A DNA stretch of 64,000 bases from contig BPHQ01000001.1 in the NCBI GenBank assembly GCA_026003615.1, positions 186,001 to 250,000 on the forward strand, given 5' to 3'. The position numbers and the translations under genes were made by a program. The notes under the pieces are model-generated. The model saw only the letters and a list, made by a program, of their open reading frames with translations. It was not told the origin of the DNA and did not search any database. The DNA comes from Bellilinea sp. (GTDB taxonomy: Bacteria; Chloroflexota; Anaerolineae; Anaerolineales; Anaerolineaceae). Of this stretch, positions 41,677-51,777 are shown in pieces (position 1 is the first letter of the stretch; each line of letters begins with the position of its first letter).

Positions 41677-41713
41677 AATATGCCTGCAATTTGAATTCCT
41701 GGAAGTTAACCGT

Positions 41714-42784
41714 ATGCTGGAAAAAATTACAAAAATTGAAGAACGATACGAAGAACTAAACCGTCTGTTGGAAGAAGCCGGAGAGGATTATCAGCGCGCT
41801 GCCGAGCTGGCCAAAGAACGGGCTGATTTGGAGGAAATTGTCGAAAAAGGGCGTGAATACCGACAGGTATTGAAACGTATTGAAGAAGCCCGTCAACTCC
41901 TCGATGGTGAGGATGAAGAACTCAGTTTTCTTGCCCGTCAGGATTTAGAGGAACTGGAACCGCGGCAGGAGGCGTTGGAACGCGAGATCAAATCACTTCT
42001 CCTCCCCAAAGACAAACGTGACGAACGAAATGTTATCATGGAAATTCGTGCCGGTACTGGCGGCGAAGAAGCAGCCCTGTTCGCGGCGGATTTGTTTCGG
42101 ATGTACAGCCGTTATGCGGAACGACGGAATTGGACAGTTGAAGTTCTCTCTCAAAATGAAACCGGGATCGGGGGGTTCAAAGAGATCATCTTTATGGTCA
42201 AGGGACGGGGCGCCTATTCCCGTCTGAAATACGAATCAGGTGTTCACCGCGTGCAGAGAGTGCCGGCAACCGAAGCTTCTGGTCGTATCCACACGTCCAC
42301 AGTGACTGTAGCTGTACTTGCAGAAGTTGAAGAGGTGGATATTGATATTCCGGAGGCCGACATTCGTATTGATATTTACCGCTCGGCTGGGGCTGGTGGG
42401 CAAAATGTTCAGAAAAACTCAACAGCCGTTCGGATTACCCATATCCCAACCGGCATTGTGGTAGCCTGTCAGGATGAACGCTCTCAATTGCAAAATCGTC
42501 TGCGTGCAATGAGCATCTTGCGCGCCAAATTGTACGAAATTGAGGAGAACCGGCGCCAACAAGAATTGGAAGAAACCCGCCGCTCACAAGTTGGCAGCGG
42601 GGAGCGTTCGGAAAAAATTCGCACCTACAACTACCCCCAAAATCGGGTAACGGATCACCGCATCAATCTTTCCTCCTTCAACCTGCCCGCAGTGATGGAT
42701 GGGGAATTGGATGAATTCATCGAAGAACTGGCCCTAAGGGATGAAACCGAACGACTGACCGCCCATGAAACTGCTCAATCCTGA
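41714..42784 (+). CDS. prfA: Peptide chain release factor 1
   Basis: RF1 ends translation at UAA and UAG. The 356-residue protein is complete: [16 protein letters not shown]-like domain ([10 protein letters not shown]), the codon-recognition region around [16 protein letters not shown], and the GGQ motif (residues 228-230, [14 protein letters not shown]). ATG 41714 is chosen; the GTG at 41657 in frame lies upstream of the promoter -10. It overlaps prmC by 20 bases. Confidence 0.97.
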   Translation: MLEKITKIEERYEELNRLLEEAGEDYQRAAELAKERADLEEIVEKGREYRQVLKRIEEARQLLDGEDEELSFLARQDLEELEPRQEALEREIKSLLLPKDKRDERNVIMEIRAGTGGEEAALFAADLFRMYSRYAERRNWTVEVLSQNETGIGGFKEIIFMVKGRGAYSRLKYESGVHRVQRVPATEASGRIHTSTVTVAVLAEVEEVDIDIPEADIRIDIYRSAGAGGQNVQKNSTAVRITHIPTGIVVACQDERSQLQNRLRAMSILRAKLYEIEENRRQQELEETRRSQVGSGERSEKIRTYNYPQNRVTDHRINLSSFNLPAVMDGELDEFIEELALRDETERLTAHETAQS

Positions 42785-43619
42785 TGCCGGTGAATGGCTG
42801 AAATATGCACGGCAGCGATTGAAACATATCGAAGATGGCGGGCTTGCAGCGCAAGTACTGCTGGCTCACGTGGTGGGAAAAACCCGCGAATTTGTTTTAG
42901 CCCATCCAGAATTCAGGCTGGATTCTGACCAGCTGGACCGATTGGAACGATTGCTCTCTCGCTTTGAGCAGGGGGAGCCGTTGGCTTACCTGACTGGTCA
43001 ACGCGAGTTTTTTGGACTGACCTTTGGTGTGTCACCGGCGGTTTTAATTCCGCGGCCCGAAACTGAAATTCTGGTTGAAAAGGCTCTCGATTGGCTGAAA
43101 CGCCATCCACAGCGGCGGTTGGCCGCCGATGTGGGGACGGGATCGGGTTGTATCGCTGCTTCACTGGCGTATTATCTGCCGGATTTGAAATGCGTTGCCG
43201 TGGATCGTTCGTGGCAGGCATTGCAAATTGCCCGATCGAATTTCGAGCGATTGGGTGTTTTACAGCGGGTCTTTCCTGTTATGGGAAACTTGCTGGATGC
43301 CTGTGGGGGACTTTACGATCTGGTTTGTGCCAATTTACCATATATTCCCGCAGATGAGCTTTCGCGCCTGCCGGTCAGCCGGTTTGAGCCGCAGTTGGCG
43401 TTGAATGGTGGTATGGATGGTTTGGATTGGATCGCTGCCCTGCTCGAAGATTCAAGCCGGTGGCTGACAAAAGGCGGACTGCTCCTTTTGGAAATTGGAG
43501 CGGCACAGGCAGAATCGGTAACGCGACTTGCTGCCAGGTGGTTGCCGGCTGCTCAAATTGAAGTCATCCACGATTTACAGGGGTTACCCCGCGTTGTTTG
43601 GGTGGAACAAATCTTGTGA
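42765..43619 (+). CDS. prmC: Release-factor glutamine methyltransferase PrmC
   Basis: PrmC methylates the Gln of the GGQ motif of release factors. The 284-residue protein has the N-terminal helical domain ([19 protein letters not shown]), SAM-binding [29 protein letters not shown], and the catalytic NxPY as CANLPYIP. The overlap with prfA is the usual arrangement, since RF1 is its substrate. Confidence 0.96.
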   Translation: MKLLNPDAGEWLKYARQRLKHIEDGGLAAQVLLAHVVGKTREFVLAHPEFRLDSDQLDRLERLLSRFEQGEPLAYLTGQREFFGLTFGVSPAVLIPRPETEILVEKALDWLKRHPQRRLAADVGTGSGCIAASLAYYLPDLKCVAVDRSWQALQIARSNFERLGVLQRVFPVMGNLLDACGGLYDLVCANLPYIPADELSRLPVSRFEPQLALNGGMDGLDWIAALLEDSSRWLTKGGLLLLEIGAAQAESVTRLAARWLPAAQIEVIHDLQGLPRVVWVEQIL

Positions 43620-43678
43620 GGTGTAAAAATCTCGTTTTTCAATGGTGTATCCGGCTATTTTTAAGTTCGTTTTTCATG

Positions 43679-43685
43679 CTACAAT
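43679..43685 (+). promoter_or_regulatory. -10 element of a leaderless gene
   Basis: TACAAT (43680-43685), preceded by TG-C, ends six bases before the ATG at 43692, which lacks a ribosome-binding site. Confidence 0.45.
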
Positions 43686-43691
43686 AATTGC

Positions 43692-44120
43692 ATGAGTTTG
43701 GAAAATTCCCCGCATACTTCACCTTCTTTTCAAAAGCACCGCCGTGAGGTTGTCTGGCATATATTACTTCCGGTGATTTTGGCGGGGGTGATTTTTATGG
43801 GTCTGGGGCTGCTTATGGTGCTCACCCCCACATTGGGTACAGCGCGCACCGGTCATTGGGCAGCAATCTCCTTGATCTGGCTGATCAGTCCGCTGATTCT
43901 TTTTGCACTTTTGTTTGTGGTGCTGAATATCGGCTTGATTTATCTGATGAACAAACTCCTGCAGGTGCTTCCTCCCTACTTGCGGATTGGTCAGATCTAT
44001 TCGCGGGTGATGGTGTTGCGGGTGCAGGTATTCTGCGATCGGCTTGCCCGACCCTTCGTCCGCTGGGGTGGATGGGTGGCGGGTTTCCGTCATCTGCGTT
44101 CCAAAGTCATCCGCCGTTGA
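43692..44120 (+). CDS. Small membrane protein, unknown function
   Basis: This 142-residue protein has two strong hydrophobic segments (about 22-45 and 58-88) and a basic amphipathic C-terminus ending HLRSKVIRR. I do not recognise it. The start has no ribosome-binding site and a -10 element at the leaderless distance. It is followed by a second small membrane protein and a PfkB kinase on the same strand. Confidence 0.6.
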   Translation: MSLENSPHTSPSFQKHRREVVWHILLPVILAGVIFMGLGLLMVLTPTLGTARTGHWAAISLIWLISPLILFALLFVVLNIGLIYLMNKLLQVLPPYLRIGQIYSRVMVLRVQVFCDRLARPFVRWGGWVAGFRHLRSKVIRR

Positions 44121-44159
44121 ATTTGGACTCGATCTCATTTCATTCCACGAGGATTTCTG

Positions 44160-44363
44160 ATGGATAACTGGAAAACCAAAACCATTATCATTGGGGGCTT
44201 AATTGGGGCAGTTGCCGGGGTTATCGCTGCCTTACTCCTCATTCAGCGAGCTGAAGAAACCCAACAGGTACCCCGTTTAACAGCCGGAGATGGGGTCAAA
44301 GTGGGTGTTGGCGTTTTAGGGCTGCTGCGGTTAATTGCCGATATCGCCGGCTCTAAAAAGTAA
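44160..44363 (+). CDS. Small one-pass membrane protein
   Basis: This 67-residue protein has one Gly/Ala-rich membrane segment near the N-terminus (about 8-28, IIIGGLIGAVAGVIAALLLI) and a second weakly hydrophobic stretch (about 48-60). The layout recalls YtxH-type small proteins. ACGAGG lies upstream of the ATG. Function unknown. Confidence 0.55.
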   Translation: MDNWKTKTIIIGGLIGAVAGVIAALLLIQRAEETQQVPRLTAGDGVKVGVGVLGLLRLIADIAGSKK

Positions 44364-44395
44364 GTCAATACACGATTGCGCCAGGCGGGGGTTTT

Positions 44396-45412
44396 TTGGA
44401 AAGCGCTCCTTTCATTCGCTATTTGGTTGCCGGTAAGTTGAGGCGGGACTTTATTCTGCCCCTGAACGGTAAGCCGGCACTGGACATCCCTGGCGGCAGC
44501 CTCATCTATACAGCTGTCGGGATCAGTTTGTGGGATCACGGCATTGGGTTGATTGGACGCGTCGGTGAAGATTATCCACGTGAGTGGCTCGATCAGTTCG
44601 CCGCCCGTGGATTTGACTGCCGCGGAATCAAGATTTTACCGTTTGCGTTGGAGACCCGTTATTTTGCCGCATATCCCAATGGCGATGAAATGGTGTTGGA
44701 TGCGCCGGTTTCACATTTTTCCAGGTTGGGGTTGCCTTTTCCCAAAGCCTTGTTGGGTTATTCCCTTCCAGCGAACCAGATTGATAGTCGGGTGCAACCA
44801 ACCGATTGGACAATTCGAGCCGGCGATTTTCCAGCGGATTATCTGGATGCCACCGCGGCTCATATTGCACCGATTGATTACCTGACGCAGACCTTGCTGC
44901 CATCGCTCTTCCGTCGTGGGCAAATTACAACCTTGACGATGGATCCGTCAGAAGGGAGTATGAATCCCACTTTTCGGGATGACTTACCGGCGATGGTGAA
45001 GGGGGTCAGTGCTATTCTTTGTTCGGAAAGAAAATTACGCCGTTTGTACGAAGGTCTAACCGATGACCTGTGGGAAATGGCAGAACGGCTGACTTCCTTT
45101 GACTGTGAAATTGCAGTGATTAAGCGAGGTAGTGAGGGCCAATGGGTATATTCACGGGCGAATCGTCAGCGATGGGTGATACCTGTATATCCTGCCCGTG
45201 TTGTTGATCCAACTGGCGCAGGGGATGCTTTTTGTGGGGGGTTTCTGGCCGGCTTACGCCAGACTTACGACCCTCTGGAAGCCGTTCTATGGGGTAATAT
45301 TTCTGCTTCCATCGTAGTGGAAGGAAGTGGCCCCTTTTATGCACTGGATGTACTGCCCGGTCTGCCCAAAATGCGGTTGGAAAAATTACGCGAGATGGTG
45401 AGAAAAATCTGA
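44396..45412 (+). CDS. PfkB/ribokinase-family carbohydrate kinase
   Basis: This 338-residue protein is predicted to phosphorylate a sugar or nucleoside. It shows the glycine pair near the start (IPGGSLIYTAVG), IGLIGRVGEDYP, and the C-terminal signature VVDPTGAGDAFCGGFLAG with the catalytic Asp in GAGD. The start is TTG 44396, since no ATG or GTG precedes the conserved N-terminus; GGCGGGGG lies upstream. It overlaps the peptidase gene by one base. The substrate is not clear. Confidence 0.85.
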   Translation: MESAPFIRYLVAGKLRRDFILPLNGKPALDIPGGSLIYTAVGISLWDHGIGLIGRVGEDYPREWLDQFAARGFDCRGIKILPFALETRYFAAYPNGDEMVLDAPVSHFSRLGLPFPKALLGYSLPANQIDSRVQPTDWTIRAGDFPADYLDATAAHIAPIDYLTQTLLPSLFRRGQITTLTMDPSEGSMNPTFRDDLPAMVKGVSAILCSERKLRRLYEGLTDDLWEMAERLTSFDCEIAVIKRGSEGQWVYSRANRQRWVIPVYPARVVDPTGAGDAFCGGFLAGLRQTYDPLEAVLWGNISASIVVEGSGPFYALDVLPGLPKMRLEKLREMVRKI

Positions 45413-46536
45413 TGATACCTCTGCCGGCTGATTTGCTGGATTATATTGTGGAGCAAACCGCTCGCATTCAACAGATTCCCGCCCCAACTTTTCAGGAAGT
45501 AAGCCGGGCTGTGTATCTGCGCGATGAGATGTTACGCATTGGGCTGGATGAGGTTTTCATGGATGAGCAAAAGAATGTGTTTGCCCGGTGGAAAGGGGGC
45601 AATGCTCCGCCTTTGATTCTCTCAGCCCATCTTGATTCGGTTCACCCTGCCGATTTACCTTTGCCCCTCGAAGTGACAACCGGAAGAATTACCGGCCCCG
45701 GTGCGGCGGATAATGCGCTGGGATTGGCAGCTTTATTGACGATTGGAAAGTGCCTGGTTCAACATGGTCAGCGATTTGAGGGGGATGTCTGGCTTGTAGC
45801 AGACGTGGGTGAGGAGGGTTTGGGCAATCTGGCCGGAATGAGGGCGGTTGTGGAACGGTTTGGGGAAGAAGTACAGGGATATGTGGTATTAGAGGGTCTG
45901 GGACTCGGTCAGGTTTGCCACAGAGGATTGGGTGTGGCACGCTACCGGATTACGGCACAGTGCCAGGGCGGTCATGCGTGGGTCAATCAGGGTGAACCTT
46001 CTGCCATTCACGAACTGGCCGCTGTAATTCATCAAATGGCGGAAATCATTCTGCCTCAAAAGCCGCGCTCCAGTTTGAATGTGGGAATTGTCCGGGGGGG
46101 CACCTCGATTAACACGATTGCAGCCAGTGCGTTTTGTGAAGTTGACCTGCGTTCCGAGGATCAAAACGGTTTGAATCGGTTAATCCAACGGGTAAAGAGA
46201 ATTGTTTCGGGAAGAGAACGTAAGGGAATCCATTTTGAAATGGAGTTGATTGGCCTTCGTCCAGCGGGGAGTATCCGCCCTTCGCATCCTTTGGTCAAAC
46301 TGGCGCTGGAATGTCTGGCGGAATTGCAGGTGCCGGCTGTGCTGGAAATTGGTTCGACTGATGCAAATATCCCCCTCAGTCGCGGGATACCTGCCGTATG
46401 TTTGGGGCTGACGCGGGGTGGTGCTCCGCATACCGTCAATGAATATCTCGAAATTCCACCAATCCACGCGGGGCTTCAACAAATCTTAATGATCATCGAG
46501 CGCCTGTGGCAAAAAAATGGAATTGGGCGGGGTTAG
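45412..46536 (+). CDS. M20-family metallopeptidase/amidohydrolase
   Basis: This 374-residue dizinc hydrolase resembles ArgE/DapE/peptidase-T types. Metal ligands appear in LSAHLDSVHP, PGAADNALGLAALL, DVGEEGLGNLAGM (Glu-Glu) and LEIGSTDANIP; the dimerisation domain follows ITAQCQGGHAWV. The ATG overlaps the PfkB stop. Its stop overlaps the stop of the convergent cyclase gene by four bases. The specific substrate is unknown. Confidence 0.88.
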   Translation: MIPLPADLLDYIVEQTARIQQIPAPTFQEVSRAVYLRDEMLRIGLDEVFMDEQKNVFARWKGGNAPPLILSAHLDSVHPADLPLPLEVTTGRITGPGAADNALGLAALLTIGKCLVQHGQRFEGDVWLVADVGEEGLGNLAGMRAVVERFGEEVQGYVVLEGLGLGQVCHRGLGVARYRITAQCQGGHAWVNQGEPSAIHELAAVIHQMAEIILPQKPRSSLNVGIVRGGTSINTIAASAFCEVDLRSEDQNGLNRLIQRVKRIVSGRERKGIHFEMELIGLRPAGSIRPSHPLVKLALECLAELQVPAVLEIGSTDANIPLSRGIPAVCLGLTRGGAPHTVNEYLEIPPIHAGLQQILMIIERLWQKNGIGRG

Positions 46537-48254
46537 ATGAGAAAGTTAATCTCGTACACCTGCACGGGTTCACGTTTGCCCTTAGCCCGAATCGCTTCCA
46601 CAGGCTGGTAAGCGGCATAACCTTCCAGGCGATCAATTACTTCCTGAGTAACCAGGATTTGATTCGGGTGAGCATTTTCCTGAATCCGTTTTGCGGTGTT
46701 GATGCAGTCTCCGATGGCGGTGTATTCGAGCCGTTTTTCGCTGCCGATCAGCCCTAAAACCGCTTCACCGGTGTGAATGCCAATGCCGAAGGAAAGTCTT
46801 TGATCGGGTGGTAATTGCTGATGAAGGGATCTGAGCGAGTCGCGAATGTGCAGAGCAGCCCGCACTGCTCTTTGGGCGTGATCAGGCTGGCGCACTGGCG
46901 CATTGAACCAGGCCATCACCGCATCGCCAAGGAATTTATCAATAGTACCCTCTTCTTGCAAAATGGCTTCTGCAGCTGCTGCCAGATGGCGGTTGAGGAT
47001 GCTCACCAGTTCTTCGGGTGATAGTGTTTCGCTGATGCCCGTAAAACCGCGGATGTCGGCAAACAATACAGTAATCTCTTTCCGTTGTCCTCCCAAAATC
47101 AAGCTATCCGGGTTTAATTGGCGGATGACGGCCGGTGAAACCATCTTCTCGAATAGCCGCCGTTGAGCTTCCAGCAGTTTTTTCTCGGTCATGTCATCCA
47201 GCACAAGTGCAACTCCCTGCGTTTGCTGCTGCCCATCTTTGACAGGGGTGATGCTGATCCGTAAATCAATCCGCCCGCGCCCGGGGATGGCTGGTGAAAT
47301 TTCCAACCCCAAAACAGGTTGATCGGTGTGAAGGACTTGCTGTAACTCCGGAATCAGAGCAGGCGATAATGAGGTGAGGATGACATACAGTTTTTGACCG
47401 GTAAGTTCCACTGCTCGTTGGTTGAGGATTTGCTCAGCTGCCCGATTACACAATAAAATCTTTCCATCATTATCCGCTGTAATGACTCCGCTGGCAATGG
47501 AGGCAAATACCTTGTCCATCAAGCTTTTCAACTCGGTGACTTCGGCAAGGCTGCGCTGCACCGAGGCAAACAGGCGGGCATTTTCGATGGCGACGGCTGC
47601 CTGATTGGCAAAAGCGGCCAGTAAATCGAGCTGTTTGGCAGTGAATAAGCCACTGCGGATGCGATTATCTACGTAAATCACACCGGTGACCTCGCTCTTC
47701 ACCCTTAATGGCACGCACATGATTGAGCGAAGGTTATGAGCGATAACCGAGTCCTGTTTTCCAAAGCGCGGATCTTCTTGAGCGTTGGTGGTCAACACGG
47801 GTAAACCTTCATTAGAAACCCGGTCAATCACCGTAAAACTGATGTGCAGTTCGGTGGTATTGAGCGATTCCTGAACCCAATTGCGTGCAATGCGGGTGAC
47901 CAGATTCCCTTCTTCATCCTTCAGCATTAGAAATCCGCGCTCTGCGCCGGTTATTCGAATGATCGTATCCATGACAATCTGGAGGACGGTGTTCAATTCT
48001 AATGATGTATTGATCACCTGCCCCATACCAGCAAGAGCGGTCAGATTGCGACGTTCCTCTTCCAGCTCCTCGAACTGCGCGGTGATTTTTTTGATCAGTG
48101 CGGTGATACCGAAAACGGTTTCAAAAAAAGAAGGCGGAAGTGCGGCGGGACGATTGGTTTGCAGGTAATTGTAAATAGAGTAACAGGCTGATCGAAGTTT
48201 TTCTAAATTAGCTGCCAGTTGATCACCCCGCCCTGCAGAATTGATTTCGCTCAA
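46533..48254 (-). CDS. GAF-PAS class III adenylate/guanylate cyclase
   Basis: The protein has 573 residues and is soluble. A helical start leads into a GAF domain (about 75-225, INTSLELNTVLQIVMDTI ... NQAAVAIENARLF), a PAS domain (about 240-355, VFASIASGVITADNDGKILLCNRAAEQIL) and a class III cyclase domain (about 385-570). Both metal Asp are present (FADIRGFT and DKFLGDAVMAWF), as is YTAIGDCINTAKRI; the Lys and Asp/Thr determinants favour cAMP. Start is TTG 48254 with AGGAAG upstream. Signal input is probably small-molecule or redox sensing. Confidence 0.93.
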   Translation of the reverse strand: MSEINSAGRGDQLAANLEKLRSACYSIYNYLQTNRPAALPPSFFETVFGITALIKKITAQFEELEEERRNLTALAGMGQVINTSLELNTVLQIVMDTIIRITGAERGFLMLKDEEGNLVTRIARNWVQESLNTTELHISFTVIDRVSNEGLPVLTTNAQEDPRFGKQDSVIAHNLRSIMCVPLRVKSEVTGVIYVDNRIRSGLFTAKQLDLLAAFANQAAVAIENARLFASVQRSLAEVTELKSLMDKVFASIASGVITADNDGKILLCNRAAEQILNQRAVELTGQKLYVILTSLSPALIPELQQVLHTDQPVLGLEISPAIPGRGRIDLRISITPVKDGQQQTQGVALVLDDMTEKKLLEAQRRLFEKMVSPAVIRQLNPDSLILGGQRKEITVLFADIRGFTGISETLSPEELVSILNRHLAAAAEAILQEEGTIDKFLGDAVMAWFNAPVRQPDHAQRAVRAALHIRDSLRSLHQQLPPDQRLSFGIGIHTGEAVLGLIGSEKRLEYTAIGDCINTAKRIQENAHPNQILVTQEVIDRLEGYAAYQPVEAIRAKGKREPVQVYEINFLI

Positions 48255-48276
48255 CTTTTACTTCCTAAAGGGGGAT

Positions 48277-50628
48277 TTAAACGCTACTTTCCAGAGGTCT
48301 TCCTCTAAATTTTGCCAGAATCATTTTACCGCGTTTTTGAAATGCCAGTTTCCAGATCAGGCGGGCAGATTGAAAGGCAACGCTGTTATCTGCGGGGTAT
48401 GGGCTGTAGGCAATTTTTTGGTACTCGTGCAGTAACTTGAGCGCTGCTGTTTCGCATTCCGGTAAATTTTTCATCAGTATGTGTATTTGTTCTGCCGGGG
48501 TTTGTGCAGGGGAGATTGGGATTTTCAAAAGTCGGCAGAGCCAGTGGATGCTGTAAAAGGAGCGTTGAATGGGGGATAATTGCGTGTAATAAGACCATAA
48601 ATGCAACCAGCGGGGAATACGCCAACCCCGTTTACGCAGGTTCGATTCTAAAAACACCGGAAAACTCTGCTCAGGAGACCAGCGTCTGCGGCGGCCATTG
48701 GCTGCCACCAGAAAAAGGACAATTCCTGCAATCAGCACACCCATGATGATCAGCGTAGCACTGACCAGTGGTGTCGTCTGTAAGTTGGCTGGTGAAGATG
48801 CCTGATTTTCATCAAAGCGGGTGGCATCTTCAAATTCATCTAAAAGTTGCGGTTGATCGGGGTTGGGCTGGGGCAGCGGGGTACGATCTTCTGCATTTGA
48901 ACCGCTGGGTCGTTCGATGGGTGCCTGTAAAGCGGTGGGCTCAAATTCGACCCAGCCAATTCCCGGGAAGAAAACCTCCGGCCAGGCATGGCGGTCCAGG
49001 TCGCGTACCCAGTAAAGGTCGTCCTCTTCGTCTAAAAATCCTTGCGCGTAGCCGATAACCCAGCGGGCTGGTATACCCAGCGAACGCAACATCAGCACCT
49101 CGGCAGAGGCGTAATAGTTACAAAACGCCTGTTTATACTCAAATAATACCCATTCCACGGGATCTCTGCCGGAGGGGGGATTGGGGATGGTTGCAGAATA
49201 GGCGATGTTTTCCCTCAGCCACAGGGTGATTGCAGCTGCCTTGTCATAGGGTGTTTCCAAACCGGCGGTAATCTCCGCAGCCAGGTCGCGGATGCTTTGA
49301 GGTAGATCTGCAGGTAATTGCAGATAGCGGTCGGTCACCCATTGAGGATATTCCGCCCCGGCTTCTCGCATGGCGGTAATGCTTGGTGAAGCAATGGAGG
49401 ATGTTACCTGATAGGTGCTGCCGGGGGGGATGTCGGGATCGGCCAAAACGGTTACCACGTCTTCGATCTGGCCGGGCTCTGAACCGTCGTAAATCAGATC
49501 AACATTCCGATTGATCCCTACTGGAAGACCTGGCACATACACCATGCTCAGGTTGCGGACCGGCCGAAAGTCGAAGCGTATATTGAATCGGTGGCTGTAT
49601 TGCGGATAATCCAGCGGAGGCGAACCAACTCGTAAGGGCTGCTGCCTGGTTACAGTGCTTTCCCAGCGGCCGTTCTCGTAAGTATCGTAACTGCGGATTC
49701 GCCAGTAATAAGGCACGCCAATTCTTTGGGTAATGCTGGCTTGAACGGTAAACACCGTTGCATCGGTTAACTGGCTGCCTGTTCCAAGTGCATATTCATC
49801 GGCATAAAATTCATCCGGTACGGCCACCGATCCCCGCAACGGATTGGTCACATTTTGAAACCGTTCCCTCAGTGACTGTAAGGATTGAATCATTCGCTGC
49901 CGTTCCGGCGTGTTGGGCACAACAGCGCGCACAATACGGGGAGCGTTCCATGCAAAAAACACCAGCGCTATCAGAATGATTAAACTGCTGCGGATGAGGT
50001 TGAATCCGGTGTCACTATCCACACTGATTTGCTCTTGTTCCCATTCGCGAGCGCGCTTGAGATAACTCATTCGACTGAAGAGGAGCAGCGCTAAAACGGC
50101 AAACACGGCTGTTGCCACCCCGCTTTGAGCCAGGGGTGGGTGGTAAAGGTCAATGACCACCAGGGCAATACCTGAAGCAATCAACCCCTGCCATGGCTTT
50201 CCATAACGAGTTAATTGATAACCGGTAGAAATACCGATCAACCAGAAAAGAAGCGCCATATTGGCAAGGAATAATATCGAGTCGTTGAGCGGCTGGTTGC
50301 GCAGGAAGAGAACCAGGTTTTGCCACATGCGGTCACCCAGCAGCCACAATCTTTCCAACCAGATGTAATTACTGGGAGTCAGTTCACCCAATTGCCATGT
50401 GACAAAAAAGAGGGTGAAAATCAGGCCAAAAAAACCAGCCGTTTGAGAGCTGAAACGACTGTAACCCAGGGCCAGACCTAACACCGCACCAATAAAGGCC
50501 AGCCCAATCACAATTTCAAGATTATCGGTCCAGCGGGTATCCGCTAATCGGTAAGTTACGGTAATCAACGCGGCGAGGAAGAGGGATACCGATAAAAGAT
50601 CCCACCAGCGTTTTGAATTATAGAGCAT
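48277..50628 (-). CDS. Transglutaminase-like membrane protein (TgpA family)
   Basis: The protein has 783 residues. About seven N-terminal membrane segments (to about 220) are followed by a large extracellular transglutaminase-like domain with Cys503 (QAFCNYYASAEVLMLRSLGIPAR) and His547 (RDLDRHAWPEVFF), then a Pro-rich part, one membrane segment and a cytoplasmic DUF4129-like tail. Family members are predicted to act on surface proteins or peptidoglycan. The start is ATG 50628; TTGACG (50659-50664), an 18-base spacer and TACACT (50635-50640) end six bases upstream, so the mRNA is probably leaderless. TTG 50643 is the alternative but lies inside the promoter. Confidence 0.88.
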   Translation of the reverse strand: MLYNSKRWWDLLSVSLFLAALITVTYRLADTRWTDNLEIVIGLAFIGAVLGLALGYSRFSSQTAGFFGLIFTLFFVTWQLGELTPSNYIWLERLWLLGDRMWQNLVLFLRNQPLNDSILFLANMALLFWLIGISTGYQLTRYGKPWQGLIASGIALVVIDLYHPPLAQSGVATAVFAVLALLLFSRMSYLKRAREWEQEQISVDSDTGFNLIRSSLIILIALVFFAWNAPRIVRAVVPNTPERQRMIQSLQSLRERFQNVTNPLRGSVAVPDEFYADEYALGTGSQLTDATVFTVQASITQRIGVPYYWRIRSYDTYENGRWESTVTRQQPLRVGSPPLDYPQYSHRFNIRFDFRPVRNLSMVYVPGLPVGINRNVDLIYDGSEPGQIEDVVTVLADPDIPPGSTYQVTSSIASPSITAMREAGAEYPQWVTDRYLQLPADLPQSIRDLAAEITAGLETPYDKAAAITLWLRENIAYSATIPNPPSGRDPVEWVLFEYKQAFCNYYASAEVLMLRSLGIPARWVIGYAQGFLDEEDDLYWVRDLDRHAWPEVFFPGIGWVEFEPTALQAPIERPSGSNAEDRTPLPQPNPDQPQLLDEFEDATRFDENQASSPANLQTTPLVSATLIIMGVLIAGIVLFLVAANGRRRRWSPEQSFPVFLESNLRKRGWRIPRWLHLWSYYTQLSPIQRSFYSIHWLCRLLKIPISPAQTPAEQIHILMKNLPECETAALKLLHEYQKIAYSPYPADNSVAFQSARLIWKLAFQKRGKMILAKFRGRPLESSV

Positions 50629-50634
50629 AATTTT

Positions 50635-50664
50635 AGTGTACAATACTTTTGCTTAATCCGTCAA
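50635..50664 (-). promoter_or_regulatory. Promoter of the transglutaminase-like gene, leaderless
   Basis: On the minus strand TTGACG (50659-50664), 18 bases, TACACT (50635-50640), then six bases to ATG 50628. Confidence 0.7.
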
Positions 50665-50725
50665 TGGCGGGATTCAATGTTCGGCCTTCGGGAATATCAA
50701 TCACTTCATTGCAGGAATGACGAAG

Positions 50726-51712
50726 ATGGATCCATTTCTCTTAAGTGAACTTGACTTTATCCGCAACCTTCAAGGTGGGTTGGGTGGTCTGGCCTCGATT
50801 TTCAAAACAATCACCTTTTTAGGGAATGAAGAGTTCTATTTATTGATCATTCCGCTCCTTTACTGGTGTGTGGATGGTGGTTTGGGTTTGCGAATTGGGG
50901 TCATGCTCATTTTCAGTAATGTCTTCAATTCGGCGTTGAAACTGGCGTTCCATTCGCCGCGGCCTTACTGGGTCAACTCAGCGGTGCGAGCCCTGACCAG
51001 TGAAACTTCCTTTGGGATGCCCTCTGGTCATGCTCAAAATGCGCTCAGTCTATGGGGACTGGCGGCTATCAAAATCCGCAATACCTGGTTCCGCTGGCTG
51101 GCGGTTGTTCTCATTGTTCTAATCGGATTCTCGCGTATCGTATTGGGAGTTCATTTCCCCAGTGATGTGTTGGTCGGTTGGGGGGTTGGCGGTCTTTTAT
51201 TGACGGCTTATCTTCAATTAGAAAAACCGGTTATTCGCTGGTTCAATGGCCTCAATTCCAGCCGCCAATTCACGGTGGCATTAGCCAGTTCGCTGGTCAT
51301 TTTATTGAGCGGCTTTTTGGTATTGCTGGGGATAAGTCGCTGGTCGCTTCCACCGGAGTGGGGTCAGACTGCATTGCTGGCTGCTCCCGAAGATCCGATC
51401 TATCCGCTCACGCTGGCACCCTTTTTTACAGTGGGAGGGACATGGTTGGGTTTCCTCAGTGGATTGATTTTGATGCTGCGAAGCGGTGGTTTGATGAATG
51501 TCAAAGGCAGCCCCCTCCAATTGGCTTTGCGTTTTTTGCTCGGTATTGCCGGTGTGCTGGTGCTTTACCTTGGTTTAGGTGCCCTTTTCCCGCGTGAACC
51601 GGAGATGGTTGGTTATGGCTTTCGCTTTTTAAGGTATAGCCTGATCGGGTTTTGGATTTCTGCTGCTGCTCCCTTTTTGTTTTTACGCCTGAAACTGGCA
51701 AGGCGAAATTGA
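50726..51712 (+). CDS. PAP2-superfamily phosphatase
   Basis: This 328-residue polytopic membrane protein is an integral lipid-phosphate phosphatase type. The three catalytic motifs are KLAFHSPRP (close to KxxxxxxRP), PSGHAQN and SRIVLGVHFPSD. About eight to ten hydrophobic segments extend beyond the catalytic core. It may dephosphorylate undecaprenyl pyrophosphate or a similar lipid. ATG 50726 has AGGA nine bases upstream; ATG 50717 is an alternative. Confidence 0.9.
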   Translation: MDPFLLSELDFIRNLQGGLGGLASIFKTITFLGNEEFYLLIIPLLYWCVDGGLGLRIGVMLIFSNVFNSALKLAFHSPRPYWVNSAVRALTSETSFGMPSGHAQNALSLWGLAAIKIRNTWFRWLAVVLIVLIGFSRIVLGVHFPSDVLVGWGVGGLLLTAYLQLEKPVIRWFNGLNSSRQFTVALASSLVILLSGFLVLLGISRWSLPPEWGQTALLAAPEDPIYPLTLAPFFTVGGTWLGFLSGLILMLRSGGLMNVKGSPLQLALRFLLGIAGVLVLYLGLGALFPREPEMVGYGFRFLRYSLIGFWISAAAPFLFLRLKLARRN

Positions 51713-51777
51713 AAAGGCAAAAGTTCCAGTTATAATCAAGAATGACTGAGGATTCAATTGTAAAAAAGGAGGATAAG

